64,000 bases of DNA from Paralichthys olivaceus (taxonomy: Eukaryota; Chordata; Actinopteri; Pleuronectiformes; Paralichthyidae): assembly GCF_024713975.1 (NCBI RefSeq), contig NC_091112.1, forward strand, positions 5,273,001 to 5,337,000. The letters run 5' to 3'. How positions within the stretch are numbered: the stretch's first letter is position 1; each line of letters opens with the position of its first letter. Shown piece after piece: positions 44,847-57,600 of this stretch. A model generated the notes under the pieces. The model was given only the letters and a program-made list of their open reading frames with translations, made no database searches and was not told the origin of the DNA. Both the position numbers and the translations under genes were made by a program.

Positions 44847-46964
44847 TGACCTTGTCAACATGCAGGGTCAATAGCCCCCCTCCAGTCCATTAAGTAGTTA
44901 TTGGCGAGGTTGCTGCTCTTTGTCAGTAATGCAGGCTGTTGTGCAAACAGATCCAAGTTTTTGGCAAGTCAAGCATCCCCACACGTCGCTTATTCTTCCC
45001 ACCGAACTGAGGCAGAAATGAAATCAGCCGAAACACAGTTATACCCCAGGTCAAATCAAAGTAAGAGCCCAGAGAGAAAGTTAAGCTTGTTTCGGCTTCT
45101 TCTCCAGACAGTTCGTGGAGCCATGTTGGCGGGCTGCAGAGTTCACATCGAGCAGATAGAATGTTCCCAAAACAAACAGACTCCAGATAACGTCCGTTCC
45201 TGCTGTTGCCAGGAACAATTAGAGCAGGTGAGATGCTAATCTGATCCAGCTGTTCTTTGGTAATGCAGCATAAGCAGAACGCTGAAACAATCCAAGGTCG
45301 GCCGTAGCTGTCTGCATGTTATTGTTGAGTTTCGTTTTGGACTCTCGGAAACTAGAGGACGTGGATTATGTTTATTTCTACTTAATGGGATGGACAGCAG
45401 CAGTGTGCAGATATCTGTCAGGGCCAAGGACAGCGAAGCTCACACGGCCAAACACTGAAGAGACTTCTGATGAAATACACCCATCCTTATTCAAATTCTG
45501 ACAGCCTGCTCTAAAATGAACCTCTGCTACCAGGAGTTTCCAATAACCTTTGAAAATGTGCACCGACTGCACAACGATCGTCTTTCTGACAAACAGTATC
45601 AACAATTAAAACTCACTGTCCTGCCACTCACAGCGGATGTGCTGGAAATGCCAGGATCCATTAAAAACTGTGAAATATCATGTTGTGGATGCATTGGAAG
45701 TAAGAGATGGAGATGTGTGCTGAGGGAGAACTTTTTCACACAACTTTATCTTTAACGCTGAGTCTCTAGCTTTTTAGCTTTGTGATCAATCATCAATTAT
45801 TTTCTTAAAGGCTGTCAGACGTCTAAATGTCAAACATGCTGGACAGCGGCTCGCTTTGATCAAGTAAAGTTTCGCTTGCTTTAAGTTTTGCTTGCTTTAA
45901 GTTTCGCTGCGGCGACATGCTGACATATTCTGAAACAAACTTCTTCTCAATGCTACTTCTTGTGGGCTGCACACGCAGACGGTTATGCACACATCACTGT
46001 GGATCGTAAACTAGTTAGCCGAGCATGCTAATGTTGACTGCTTGCTTTAGAGCAGATAAACTCACAGTTTAATCATTGGCTGCATATGTTTTATACATTT
46101 GCAATCAAACTATACATTGACTATGTGAAGGAAGGGTTTACCAAATGCTAATTTACTTTTTGTTGAAAAATGGACCTGATAAATTTAAATCTGATGACAA
46201 AGACCTCTGAGTGAAACTGCCATGACCGCTCATGGTGAAATGCAGCTGACCTTTGCTTGACTCTCAAGCACTTAACAAACCACTAACTCTCGGTTGCACA
46301 GGGATTTTTTTCTCCCTTGTATTGATCTTTGCTTTGTGGCTGCCTCAGCTGACAAGCAGCAGGAACCCAGCCGTGCTCTTCTAAGTGTCCTTTGGATATT
46401 CACGCCTTCGATTTGCTCAGCGCAAGATGAGGTGAGGATATTCAGCTGCTGCATTCGACTTCACCACTAGATGTCACTAAACTCTACGCCCTGAACCTTT
46501 AACGTGTCCTTTTCGTTCTGATTGTCAGGGTCATTTTGTTTGTTAGTGTGTAATAATAATAATATAAATGTGTAACATTTATATATCACAAAGACAAATG
46601 TATAGCCTGTATTGACAAATCGTGTCATTGGGCTTAACAAGACTAACATGTCCTAAACCCTCAACAAGAGTAAAGAAAAACTACTAAAAACTGGTAACAG
46701 GTAAAACAAACAACAACAAAAGAAAATGATTTTATCATAATGGAAAAGTGTGTCAAGTCTTTATTCACAAGAAATTGTCTGATAGAGATGAAGGGAGCGG
46801 GAATGATAATTGAAATGGAGGAGTTATTGTCAGTAATGGTAGAATATGTGTGTTGGCACTTTGTTTATGAAGCAGTCTTCTTCTGATCATGATGATGTCT
46901 CTTCTGGTGTGATGATCATGGACTGTCAATAAAGAGGTGATGATGTGTCCATCAGGACCGTAGC

Positions 46965-47317
46965 ATCCGGGGGTGGGTCCACAGTGGAGTGGGCGTGTCT
47001 GCGCTTGCTACCAGGAAAACGCTGGAGGAGAACCGGACACACACACACACACACTGCAGAGGAGCGAGCGGGACACCAGGAGGAACATGTCCGCCTCCTC
47101 ACGCACCGAGGGACGGTCACACCACCGGAGCAGCGCGGTCAAAGCTCGCCCTCCTCCTCTGCTGTAGCTGAGCAGACACACACCGCCTGGTTCCACACTT
47201 ATGTTCTGAAGGCTTCTCTGCTGCTGCTGGTCCTTCCTCCTCCTCCTCCTCTTCCTCCTTCCTCCTCCTCCTCCTCCTCCTCCTCCTGCTGCTGCTGTTC
47301 ACCGTCCCGTCGCCAGG
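46965..47317 (+). promoter_or_regulatory. osbpl10: osbpl10 promoter / 5' UTR
   Basis: GC-rich block upstream of the start codon. A CCT/TCC trinucleotide run at about 47233-47287 and a CTG run follow each other just before CCAGG|ATG. Longer frames through here (46945-47838) are in other registers and not supported. Confidence 0.45.
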
Positions 47318-47734
47318 ATGGACAAGTCTCTCTGCAGTCCGCATCACGGGACCAACAAAACAAACTCTCCCTCCACGGACCGGGGGAGCTCAGCGAGGAA
47401 GCCCGGCGGCCGGACCGGGACGCACAGCCCCGGCTCCAGCTCCGGCTCCGGCTCTGGCTCCGGCTCCGGCTCTGGCTCCCTGGGCGGCCCGGCCGGAGCA
47501 GGAGGCAGCCGGGAAACGGTGCTGGGGAACAGTATGAATGTGCAGCAGAGGAGGAGGCAGCTGGAGGGAGTGTTGAGCAAATACACCAACCTGATCCAAG
47601 GCTGGCAGAACAGGTAAGAGCATGGATGGAGTTCAGGTGGAGGGAGGAGGTGTGGGGAGGTGTGGGGAGGCTTCATGTGTCTGTGGCTTCATGTTGTTTT
47701 GGCTCCGTCCACGTTGCACTTTTACCTCCACGTC

Positions 47735-47798
<64 letters not shown>

Positions 47799-50700
47799 TG
47801 TGGGTGTGTGTGTTGTCCACCCACACACACAGGCCTAATGGTGAACTGTTATACCGATAACTATCACTAATACCTTCATATATGAAGTATTTACAAGTGA
47901 GTAAAGTCTAACTTCATTCTACATTGATCGGATCAGCAGAGTTGATAATTAACTTTACTTCTTTGATTAAAAACTATTAGATATCAATTAGTTTCAACTT
48001 TTTAACATGTAGATATTTGCTGCTTGTCTTTGGCATCAATAACAGTAATAGAAGAATATCTATTTGGAAAAATGAGATTTTCACTATTTTGACAATTCAT
48101 AGACAGTGAGAATATTAAACACAGACTAACTGATAATGAAAGTAATCACCAGTTGCAGTAGTTGTATTGGATTGCATTTTCTCATATTAAGTTGCCTCAT
48201 GTATGTATAGTGTAAAATGTGTTTATTCATTCCTATTGATTTATTAGATGATTATAAGTCTCTGATCTAAACATCATGTCTTATTGACGCCAATAGCATG
48301 AATATTAATTTAAAAGTAGTCATTGACATTTCTCCTTATGGCAGAATTATTTGTAACAATGGAGAAACATCACCATCCATGTGGAGTCGTGTTTCTGGCC
48401 ACCTGATGAGTGTAAGTCCAACACTGACCCTCTCTTAAGTCTGTGTTTGCTTTCTCTGGCTCTTTAGCCGCTGAACACTTGAGTATGTTCACCATCTAAT
48501 CCCTTGACTGTGTGTGTGTGTCTGCTGTTTGCTGCTGAGCAGGTAAAGCACAGTGGGGTTTTTAGAGCCTCTCCTCTGAAGACAGGTGCCTGCTGCGGCT
48601 GAAAATCACTCAGTAAGAGCAGCGAGTGTGAACCAGAACAGAGAAACTATGAGTCGGGAGTACAAAGGAGCTGCAGACGGCTTTCACATCGTCAAACTTC
48701 AGTGTGTTTCAACTTTAAAAATACAGATCATGGTCGCTTTAAGGGATGTTTATGTTCTGTATTTATTTAAAAAGATATGATGTCTCAATCATTTTCATCG
48801 AAAATGAATTGTAAGTAGAGCTGAACAAAGTCTGTATGTCGGAATGTGTATGAGTGTGAGTGTCTGAGGCTAACTGATTAATTGACTAACTACTGCAGAT
48901 TGAGTTTTGATATTCATAAAGATAGAACTTATTCAAGTGCTGTTGCATTGGATTGGTCAGGTGTACCTAATAATATGGTAACATTAAAATGTATAGATCT
49001 GTTCATTCTGCTGTGTGCTTCCTGTGTTCCTGTTGTTGATAATATGACATATTGGTTTATTTTGCTTCTTCAGACACGTTTCCTGTGGTTGTGTAATATT
49101 CTGTTGCTCATGAAGAACAGAATATCTCGGTGCTTTGTTGTGCGACTGAATGTCATGTAGCATTTATGGGTTTCCTCCCTGATTTACTCAACTCCCACGC
49201 CGGAAACCAAGTTTTTATGAGAGGCTGTGAGTGAGCTTTTAATTGGAAAACATCACTGCGGCCTGCACTTGTTGCTGTGAGCAACACATGAAACATCTGG
49301 CTGCTGTTCAGGATTTTATTGTAATTGAAAGCCTTTTCTTGCAAATTTCCTGTGCACTGCTGAACACCTGTACAGTTGGTGCAGAATGCAGGATTTCTGC
49401 TCTGCATCTGTATTATTTGTGAATGGAACATCTTCTTCTTCTTTTTACCCGTATGCACACAAAAATAGCTAATGTACGGTGCTTTGCTGTAGTGGTGCTG
49501 CGGAGGAGACGGAAGCAGAGGCTGTATATGATTTGGGCTGGAAGCCAGTGAGTGTGAGAGGTGTGGGGATATATACGGAGGTGGAGGTGGAGAGAACGAA
49601 CGGCTGCTCCCTGCTCTCCTATTAAACTGACAGATAGATGATGCACTGAACTGGATCACGATCTACACCCCCTGGGATACCTGGGTAAAAAAATATGTTC
49701 TTTTGAAAGAGGAAACAGCGAGGTGGCGTTGATCAAAAGAAAATTATGTCTGCGATGTTCATGTGGGATTTGTCGTCTGTTGATTGAACACACACGCAGC
49801 ATGTGTGTAAACACACATGCTGTGCAGGCTGTTTTCTGCAGGGTTAGGATACTTCCTTTGAGATGTTGCCTTGTTCTGTTTCAGTGTCACAGAGCCTGAA
49901 GGTAAAGGTCTCACTTTCAAGGAATGATTTCTTTCAGTTCATTGACCAGAGCCTCGGCCCGGAGCTCCGCTAACTGCGGACATACAGATTGTGAGCATCG
50001 ACCAAAGGATCCTGAATATGTAGCCTGAAGCTGAAAATGCCATCAGATCAAATGTTTGCACGAACCCTGATTTACTGCAGTACTAACCCACTACGACTGC
50101 TCCTGGTTAGAACTATGATGACTTGTACTTGTGAAGATTAATGATTATAACCGAGACTCTTGTTATCTCATCAGGAAGCAGTTTTGATCTCTCAAAGAGC
50201 AGCACACAATGACGGAGCAATCACGGTGTCATTTGAATGCAAATTTATGAAATGAAATTGACTTAGTTTGGTCTTTAGAAGGAAGGAAACGCTTCTTATT
50301 CATATTTTGTTGAAAGCTGCTGTTCCAAACATCCAATGCAAGTGTTGTTTACGTGTATCTGAATTGAAGATGAGTTAATTCCACAGTGCGGGAATTGAAA
50401 TGACTCCCAGGGGAATGTTATTATTATGTTCTATAAAGCCATTATGTCATTCGCTGAAAGGAGCTGTAATTTGCAAAAGCAGAGATGTCCTCGAGATTCT
50501 AATCAGCAGCTTGAAATATGATGATGGCCACAAATAAATGGCCCAGGATGAATTCACTTTTGTCTTTGATCACACTGTTTTCAGAACTTGCCTCCAGACA
50601 AATGTCAGAGATATTGGGTCTGGACATTTTCTGGACTTTCACAAATAAAGGACACAGCAGGAGATTGTCCAAGTTCGGAAAAAAACCCAAAACGAAACAT

Positions 50701-53700
50701 TCAGGCGAGGGGTGGTGTCTGGGTGGAGCATGCAGGACATGACCTATAAATTATTTTGCAATAATCACATGTTTTTGTTACAGCACATTGAAGATTGTGG
50801 GAGAAGAAGCTAATGACTCAGCAATAATTTTTGCATTTACAACAATATACGAGAACTGTAGCTGCAAAAATACATTTCAGGAAAATGTCTGGACTTCAGT
50901 GCAGATTCTTGTTCTGCCTCGTGGGATGACTTCGGTTCTCAGAAGCCTTTAAATAAAGAAACGTTTGAAGCAGGAGAGACTGCAGAGGTGCTGGAGTAAT
51001 AGCAGTCGTCAGTCACGTTCTCAGTATTCGTCACGTGGAGGGACTCGTAGTGTGTGTGTTTGGCTGGAGGTGTCGTGGTGGGCAGCGGACCTGAGTGGAG
51101 CTAATTCTGCCACTGTGTGGGTGGCCATGTGTCAGTGTGAAGTGCTGCAAGGTGCCGTGTGTGTGTGTGTGTGTGTCAGAGAAAATGTGGGAGATAGCTG
51201 TTTTTAGTTAGCACGTTCAGACTCAGCCTGTGAAGACAGATGTATAAAGACTTATTAAATCAATTGGAACAGAAAGGCTGCATCACAAACTGGAGGTGTG
51301 GTGTTTCCTATACAGTTAGGATGCAGATAGGCTGCTCCCCAAAGCTGCTTTTCAATTGCTTTGTAGGAAATGTAGGATCCAGCATTTTTGGAGCTTGACC
51401 CAAGAATAGATGATAATGAAAAAATCCCCTCGGTTCTATTAGACTGGGACAGAGTCACATATGAAATGCAACAAAGCTTCTGCAGCCAGAAATCCCCCAC
51501 CACACACCCACATTAAGGATACGGGGTATATCTACAGTAGATAGATAAAAGAAATACAATAATAAACTTAACTTTTTCGCATTGTTTTTCTGTAAGATAA
51601 CACTTTTCATATAGTGACCAACAGAGACCCAGACACAATATGTGCGTGAAAGTCATATCGGACAGTTTTAATTGACCAGCTTACAAATCTGTCGGGCTGA
51701 GACCAGATTTATTTTCAAACTGATCAAACAAATGTAGGAGATATTCCTCTGCTTTCAGGTTTTCATCTATTTATCCCGAGGATTGTTTGTGGATCGGTGT
51801 AGTCCAACATTTACAGGCAGATCACAGAATCATGCAGAGCGCTCCCTCTGTCTCCTCTTTAGATATCACGTTGTACAAATTGAGGCTGTAAGTAATACTA
51901 CACGTGGTTATTCTACATTTAAATAGTCTTAAGTGATCAGCGGGGTGGGGAGTATAGGATTGTGAAGGATGAATCATCTCTTTGCAGATGTGCTCGGTGG
52001 AAAACTGCACTGCTGCGGATCTCTGATCAAAGCTGTGAGTTCCGATAATGTGGCTCTGCTGTTTGTTTCTGTGGTAGAGAAGAGGAGGAGGAGGACGATT
52101 TGGATTCATGATTTCTTTTCTTATGCCGGTAGCTTCAAAACAACAGGTGTTGTAGAAGTTGACAGTCAAGGTTCACTTTCTCATTTGTTCTGGAGCTTTT
52201 GATCCTGTGTCTTTACTGGCAGATTGTGTTTTCTGTACATGTTTACAACTCAGTGTGGTGCAGCTAAAAGCTCCAGAACAAGCATGGATCGTGTTTTCAG
52301 CTGATGTTTCTAATGTCAGGAGTCCCCCGTCAAACAAACCTTTTACACCAGCTCAAAAGCATCCTGTGTTTGAGCTGTGATCAATATTCTTGATGTTATC
52401 TTTTAGAAAAATTTCCATTTTCTGGAGTTTGTGCCTGTGTTTGCTCAAAAAGTTTGATCTGGTGTTTCTTTGCCCCACATTGCTTAAATACCATCTAATG
52501 CTGCTTTAACATTTTCTTGTGATTACATGTGTGATAGTAAAACGTTTACCTCTTTGACACTGCAGTGCAACACATTTGACTCCAGGACGAGTTCCAGCCA
52601 CATCTCCTGCCAATATCCGCTGTGATTCACAACTTTCCTCTTGATCCTCTGAGCAATTTTTGGAGAATTAACTGCCAAAAGAGCAGCGAGGAGACATCAC
52701 AACAAATCCTGCTGACGAGCGGTTTCCTGCAGAATCCGTGTTATTGCCATTAGGAAATGGCAGTGTCTCTGTGTATGAGGGCGAATGTGCTCGACTAAGC
52801 TCTTTGTTACAGAGTCATTATTGTTCTGGTGTGTGTTTATTTGAATGATATCAGCAAAAATGTTCAGTAGTAGAAAGCTCTCTGTTGTTTCAGATGTCTT
52901 GAGTGGATGAGTGATGTCAGAGCTGCGAGAGAGGGATTAGAAGAGCCTCTATATATAGATTTGAATTTTCTTTGCCAGAAAAGGTTAGAAAGTGTTCACG
53001 TCTTTATAAGTTTGCCTTAAAAAAATAATGATTGCCATTAATGCATGTCACAGTTCCATGTAGCCCCAGGTGGAAGTCTTCAGTAGTTTAGTTTTTTTTG
53101 TTGCTGTGGGCATGTTGGACTGAAAACAGCCCTGCATCATAAGGAGCTGCAGTGGTTATGCTGCGATGGATCAGGAGCCGATGAGAAAACATTGGACCCA
53201 GTAAGTCCAGTTTGAGAAAAGCAATCTTGAGGTTTTTCATACATCAAAACCTGAATCATTACTCTGGTGTTTTCTCATTTACACTGAACCAAACAAGCAT
53301 ATTGCTTCGTTCTAACCCACCATGCAGACTCTCCTTTGCACATTCCCTTATCTCCCTCCCTTATTCTAGGACACGGTCGTGATATTAGATCTGTCCATCC
53401 ATTCGTCATCTATACCGCTTATCCTTTGCGGGTCGTGAGGGGGAGGGAGTCGGTCCCAGCTGACAGTGGGGCGAGAAATAATGACAAACAATATTAATCT
53501 AACCTGAATGTAAAATGGTCTGTCTTCATTTAGCGCTTTTCTAGTCTCAAGTCACACAAACATTCATTTCACACACCCGGTACATTCACAATACAACCGT
53601 CAAGGGGCAATTAGTGGATTTTGACAAGACCCTACTAGCATGCGGACCGGTGGAGCTGGGAATCAAACCACTGACATTCTTTTTAGTGCATGACCCACTG

Positions 53701-54556
53701 CCTCCTGAGCTTCAGCCATCCCAACTGCCCCACATGTCTTTGGACAGCTGATGCTAAAGTGCTAAACACTGTACCACCGTGCCACCGATAGTATCAGATG
53801 ATGCAGATTTGGGGCTCATCTGGTTGAGCGGCTGCCCCACGTATAGAGGCTTGAGTTCTCCTGCAGTGGACACAGGTTAGATTCCGTCCCTCGTTGTGCC
53901 TGCTCTGTCTCCTTTCTACCCTGTCAAACATTGAGGCCCAAAAATATCTTTAAGATACACATACATGCTACACCGTCAGTTCAGTTCGACACCTTGACAC
54001 TTTGAAACTAATTCACTGGAACTGATGTGAAATCGACTGCTCTTGGCGTAAGTGGTGTAACAAGCTCAGTGCCAAACTTCATTGTTCCATCAGTCCATCA
54101 TTATATTTCATTTTCTCCAGTTTGCTGCACCTTCATGCTTCCAAAGGTTAAAAGTTCAGCCCGAGCTCAGAGTGTGCAGCGTCGCTGATCGGGTAATGTC
54201 AGCACTGTTATGACACGAGCGAATGTAAGGAGCAAGCTTTGTTATCCAGTTCCATCCATCATGTTAAAGGTCTGCATTATGGTTTAACTGGTGCCTGGAG
54301 GTGGGTCAACATAACTGCTGACGGAATAAGGGATAAAACATCATACGTAGAGCAGTGTGTGTGTTTCTGTGTGTGTGTAAAAACTGACGCAGGCAGATTG
54401 TTCCCTGGTCGGCTGTGGTCGACATAAATCACCAGCTCTCCTGATAGAAGCGGGCAAGACTGTGAGTGGGGATCAATTTTCAGACAGCACCATTCACTGC
54501 TTCCTCTCCAGGGAACTCTAGAGGGTTCATGGGAAAATGCCTCCAGTAATAAGGAT

Positions 54557-54632
<76 letters not shown>

Positions 54633-57600
54633 CGCTCTGTCCTCTTACTGCTGGCATATTCGAAAGCTAAAGCTATATCTGATGTCATCTGTCATCATAT
54701 ATAACAACTGCTCGATGTTCCAGTGCTGAAATATAATTGCTCACAGAATATATTTGGGTTTTGCAATATTAGTTCTCTGACATTTTATGGACTATTGATT
54801 AATTTAAAAAAAGATAATAGGACTGAACAGCTAAGTTGTTGGAATTTATCCTGCAGATATACAATTATCTGTAGCAAGGTTCATGATGATCCATCCGATA
54901 GCTGTGGGGGCAATTCACTCAAGGCTGCGAATCGTGGTCCTAGCTGAAAAGCGGCTTCATCCTCTCAGAAATATCAATATTGTCCGTCCATTAGATGTTA
55001 ATGTATTTTAGTCTGGACCAACATGATTGAGACACACGTGTCTTCGCTACAGCCACAAAGCTAACATGGTGAGAAACTAGATATTCAGTGATCTTTTTCA
55101 GAATACTGATACCAGGGCACAATTTTTTTCCCACAAATGAGCTGCTTAGACGTCTAAAGCTGTGTCTTTTTCAAGCACCACATCCTTCAGGGGGCTTTGA
55201 GGACTTAAGTAGACCATGACGCATGAACCCAAACTGAATTTGGACATAGCTTAATCCAACAGGCACTAAACCCGACGTCCCCTGAGAGACCATGGGACGG
55301 ACAGGTGACTCTCTTCAATTATCACATGCAGCCGTGATGTGGCGATAGGAAGAAGCAGTACAGTATCTCTGCCAAGGACGAAGCTGCTCGATAAACGTCT
55401 GATCAATACGGCAGCTTCTTTAATCGGGGGATGAAAGGGGAGCATTGATTGGTAAAATGGTGAATCTTGGGTTGGGGGAGAGAAAAGAGGGCGGCGCAGG
55501 AGCGGTGTGCCAAACGGAAAGACGCGGTCAAAGACGACCGCCGTGATCTCAGGTGTCCGTGCACAAACATGCAAAGGTTAGCCGAAGCGTCCTAGTGGCT
55601 CTCCGCCGTGTTGAGCTGCAGAAGCAGAACAAAAGAGTTGAGGGGAGCAGACTGGCCTGTTTCTTAAATGTCATAGAGAAACCTTTCTGGCAACAGGAAA
55701 TGAAGTGTGCCTGCCTTTTTCAGTGTGTGTGTGTGCATATGGTTGTGTCTGGCTAGTGTTAAATCTTCCAGCCAGTGATGAGTGAGGCAGAGATTCAATT
55801 ACACAGTGATTGAATGTGATTCATTAATCACAAAAGGGAAAATGTGGGGTCTAATTTCCACGCCTGGAGCTGCGGGTTCTGCCAAAGATGACCGCACTAA
55901 TCGCTACCTTTAGTAATTTAGGAACGAGGCCTGCCAGCTTTATGTTGGTTAAATCAGACTTTAATGTGCACACAGGGGTGTTTCTTTATGAATCTTGTGT
56001 TGACAGACCTGTGGTGAACAATATCCCGCAGGCTTCGTTGGAATGAGATGTAAGAAATTTAAAAACCGTTTTTACGGAGGCTCCCTTCGGCGTCGTCTCA
56101 CACTCATTCTTCGCTCTCCTCCTCATCTTTCCTTCTCCCTCCCACATCCTGGAAAGTTTGTGTATGTAGGAAATAAAAAAAAGGTTTAAGTTTCTCTAGT
56201 AAACAAGATAATGAGAGCATAAAACAAAATGATGATGACATTACTGGCACTTCTTATATTTCCCTCTCTGGTTCATTACTTTCTTATTTCCCTCTCTCTG
56301 TCTCCTCCATTGCAGGTACTTTGTGTTGGATCCAGAGTTGGGACAACTGCAGTATTTCGTCAACGAGCAGGGGAAAAGCCAGAAGCCCCGTGGGTCCCTG
56401 CCCCTGATCGGTGCCTCCGTATCCCAGAGCGACGAGGCTCCGCACATGTTCGTTGTGAACTCCGTCAATGGAGAGCTGTACAAGCTCAGAGGTATGACCT
56501 CACACTGTCCTCAGGCTGCCCGTGTATGGCAAAGTACAAACACTGACTGGAGCGTGTGTTGTACATTTGAGTCACTTGGAGAGCAGAGTGCATGCTGGGA
56601 GTTATGAATGAAGAATTGTGTTATTTGTGAATGTAAAGAACATGATTTACTTCTAAAGCTGCTCTAATTAATATTATCATGTGAAAACTAGTATGTGGTC
56701 GGTTATTCGTGATTCTGAAAGAGCATTTCATACTTTGCAGCTCATTATTTTGGTTTAACGCTCAATAACTTCACTGTTTTGGTTCGCCCAGGTTTGAGGT
56801 CCAATAGGCCAAACTAATTCCACTGTGTGGTTTGTCCAACATCAGACAGCAGAAGGGCAGCATTATTGATTAGCTGGTGAAAATAGTTTTTAGCAAAGTA
56901 GATATTTCGACCGGTGGAGAATAAAACAGAGCTGAGTGAATATTGAGCTATTGAACCAGAGACAGGGATCTGAATGAATAATAATGTAATAATTTACATC
57001 GAACATTATTCTCATTGGTGCCTGAGCATTTATAGCTATTTGTTAACTGATTTGTTGACTAATTAGCAAATTGACAGAAAAGTAGAATAGTGCAACTTGC
57101 TGAAAATAATAAAAATCCAGCATGTAGGCTATATTACATTATATTACACTCTGAGCACCTCTGCACTGAAGTGAAATATCTCTTTAAGACCTGGTGCCAG
57201 ACAAAGCGCCTGTAGCCGGTCACTGTGCCGAAGGCCGCTGCTTTCACTGACCTGTATCCACTGATGCAAGAAAGACTCCTTTTCACTGTTGCACCACTTG
57301 AACCGCTGGAATGTCCCCACACACTCTCCAGGGGGAGGATATCAGAATAACATGGCCTATATTCCCTGTGCAACGCAGTGCTCCATGTGCACTGAGCTAA
57401 GAGGAAACAATGATCCCACAGAGGAGGAGAGGTTGTGGGGCTGAGTAGCAGAGACAGAGGTACTTTCATTTCCAACATTCCAACACTCGGTGAGATTCGG
57501 GAAATATAAAGAAAGTCTCCGAGGGAAAAATATTTATCTTTGAAGTTTATCTGTTTCGAGGATCAGCTGCTGCCACAACTATGGCAGCGACGAAGAAACA

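Larger units (their letters stand above)
41046..46944. other. Gene-poor interval between tmem42 and osbpl10
   Basis: About 6 kb, AT-rich on the left (41046-42450). It holds repeats (42455-42660, 43170-43650) and a CA microsatellite (44784-44843). Open frames at 42791-43099, 44165-44437, 44662-44874 and 44901-45239 show no family motifs. Confidence 0.45.
47614..56315 (+). other. osbpl10 intron 1
   Basis: 8.7 kb. It holds a TG microsatellite (47738-47812), a LINE-like repeat tail and composite (53384-53790), a tRNA-derived SINE (53812-53945) and a CA microsatellite (54558-54631). Open frames such as 49153-49659 (minus) show no domain. Confidence 0.6.

Noticed and set aside
46945-47838. 297-codon plus-strand open frame over osbpl10 exon 1
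   Set aside because: It runs in another register through CCT, CTC and TG repeats; the true exon 1 frame encodes the conserved PH-domain start.
49153-49659. 168-codon minus-strand open frame in osbpl10 intron 1
   Set aside because: No domain, low-complexity proline and lysine runs, no splice or promoter support.
53812-53945. Second tRNA gene
   Set aside because: A and B boxes are present but the arms do not pair and a SINE tail follows; called a SINE.
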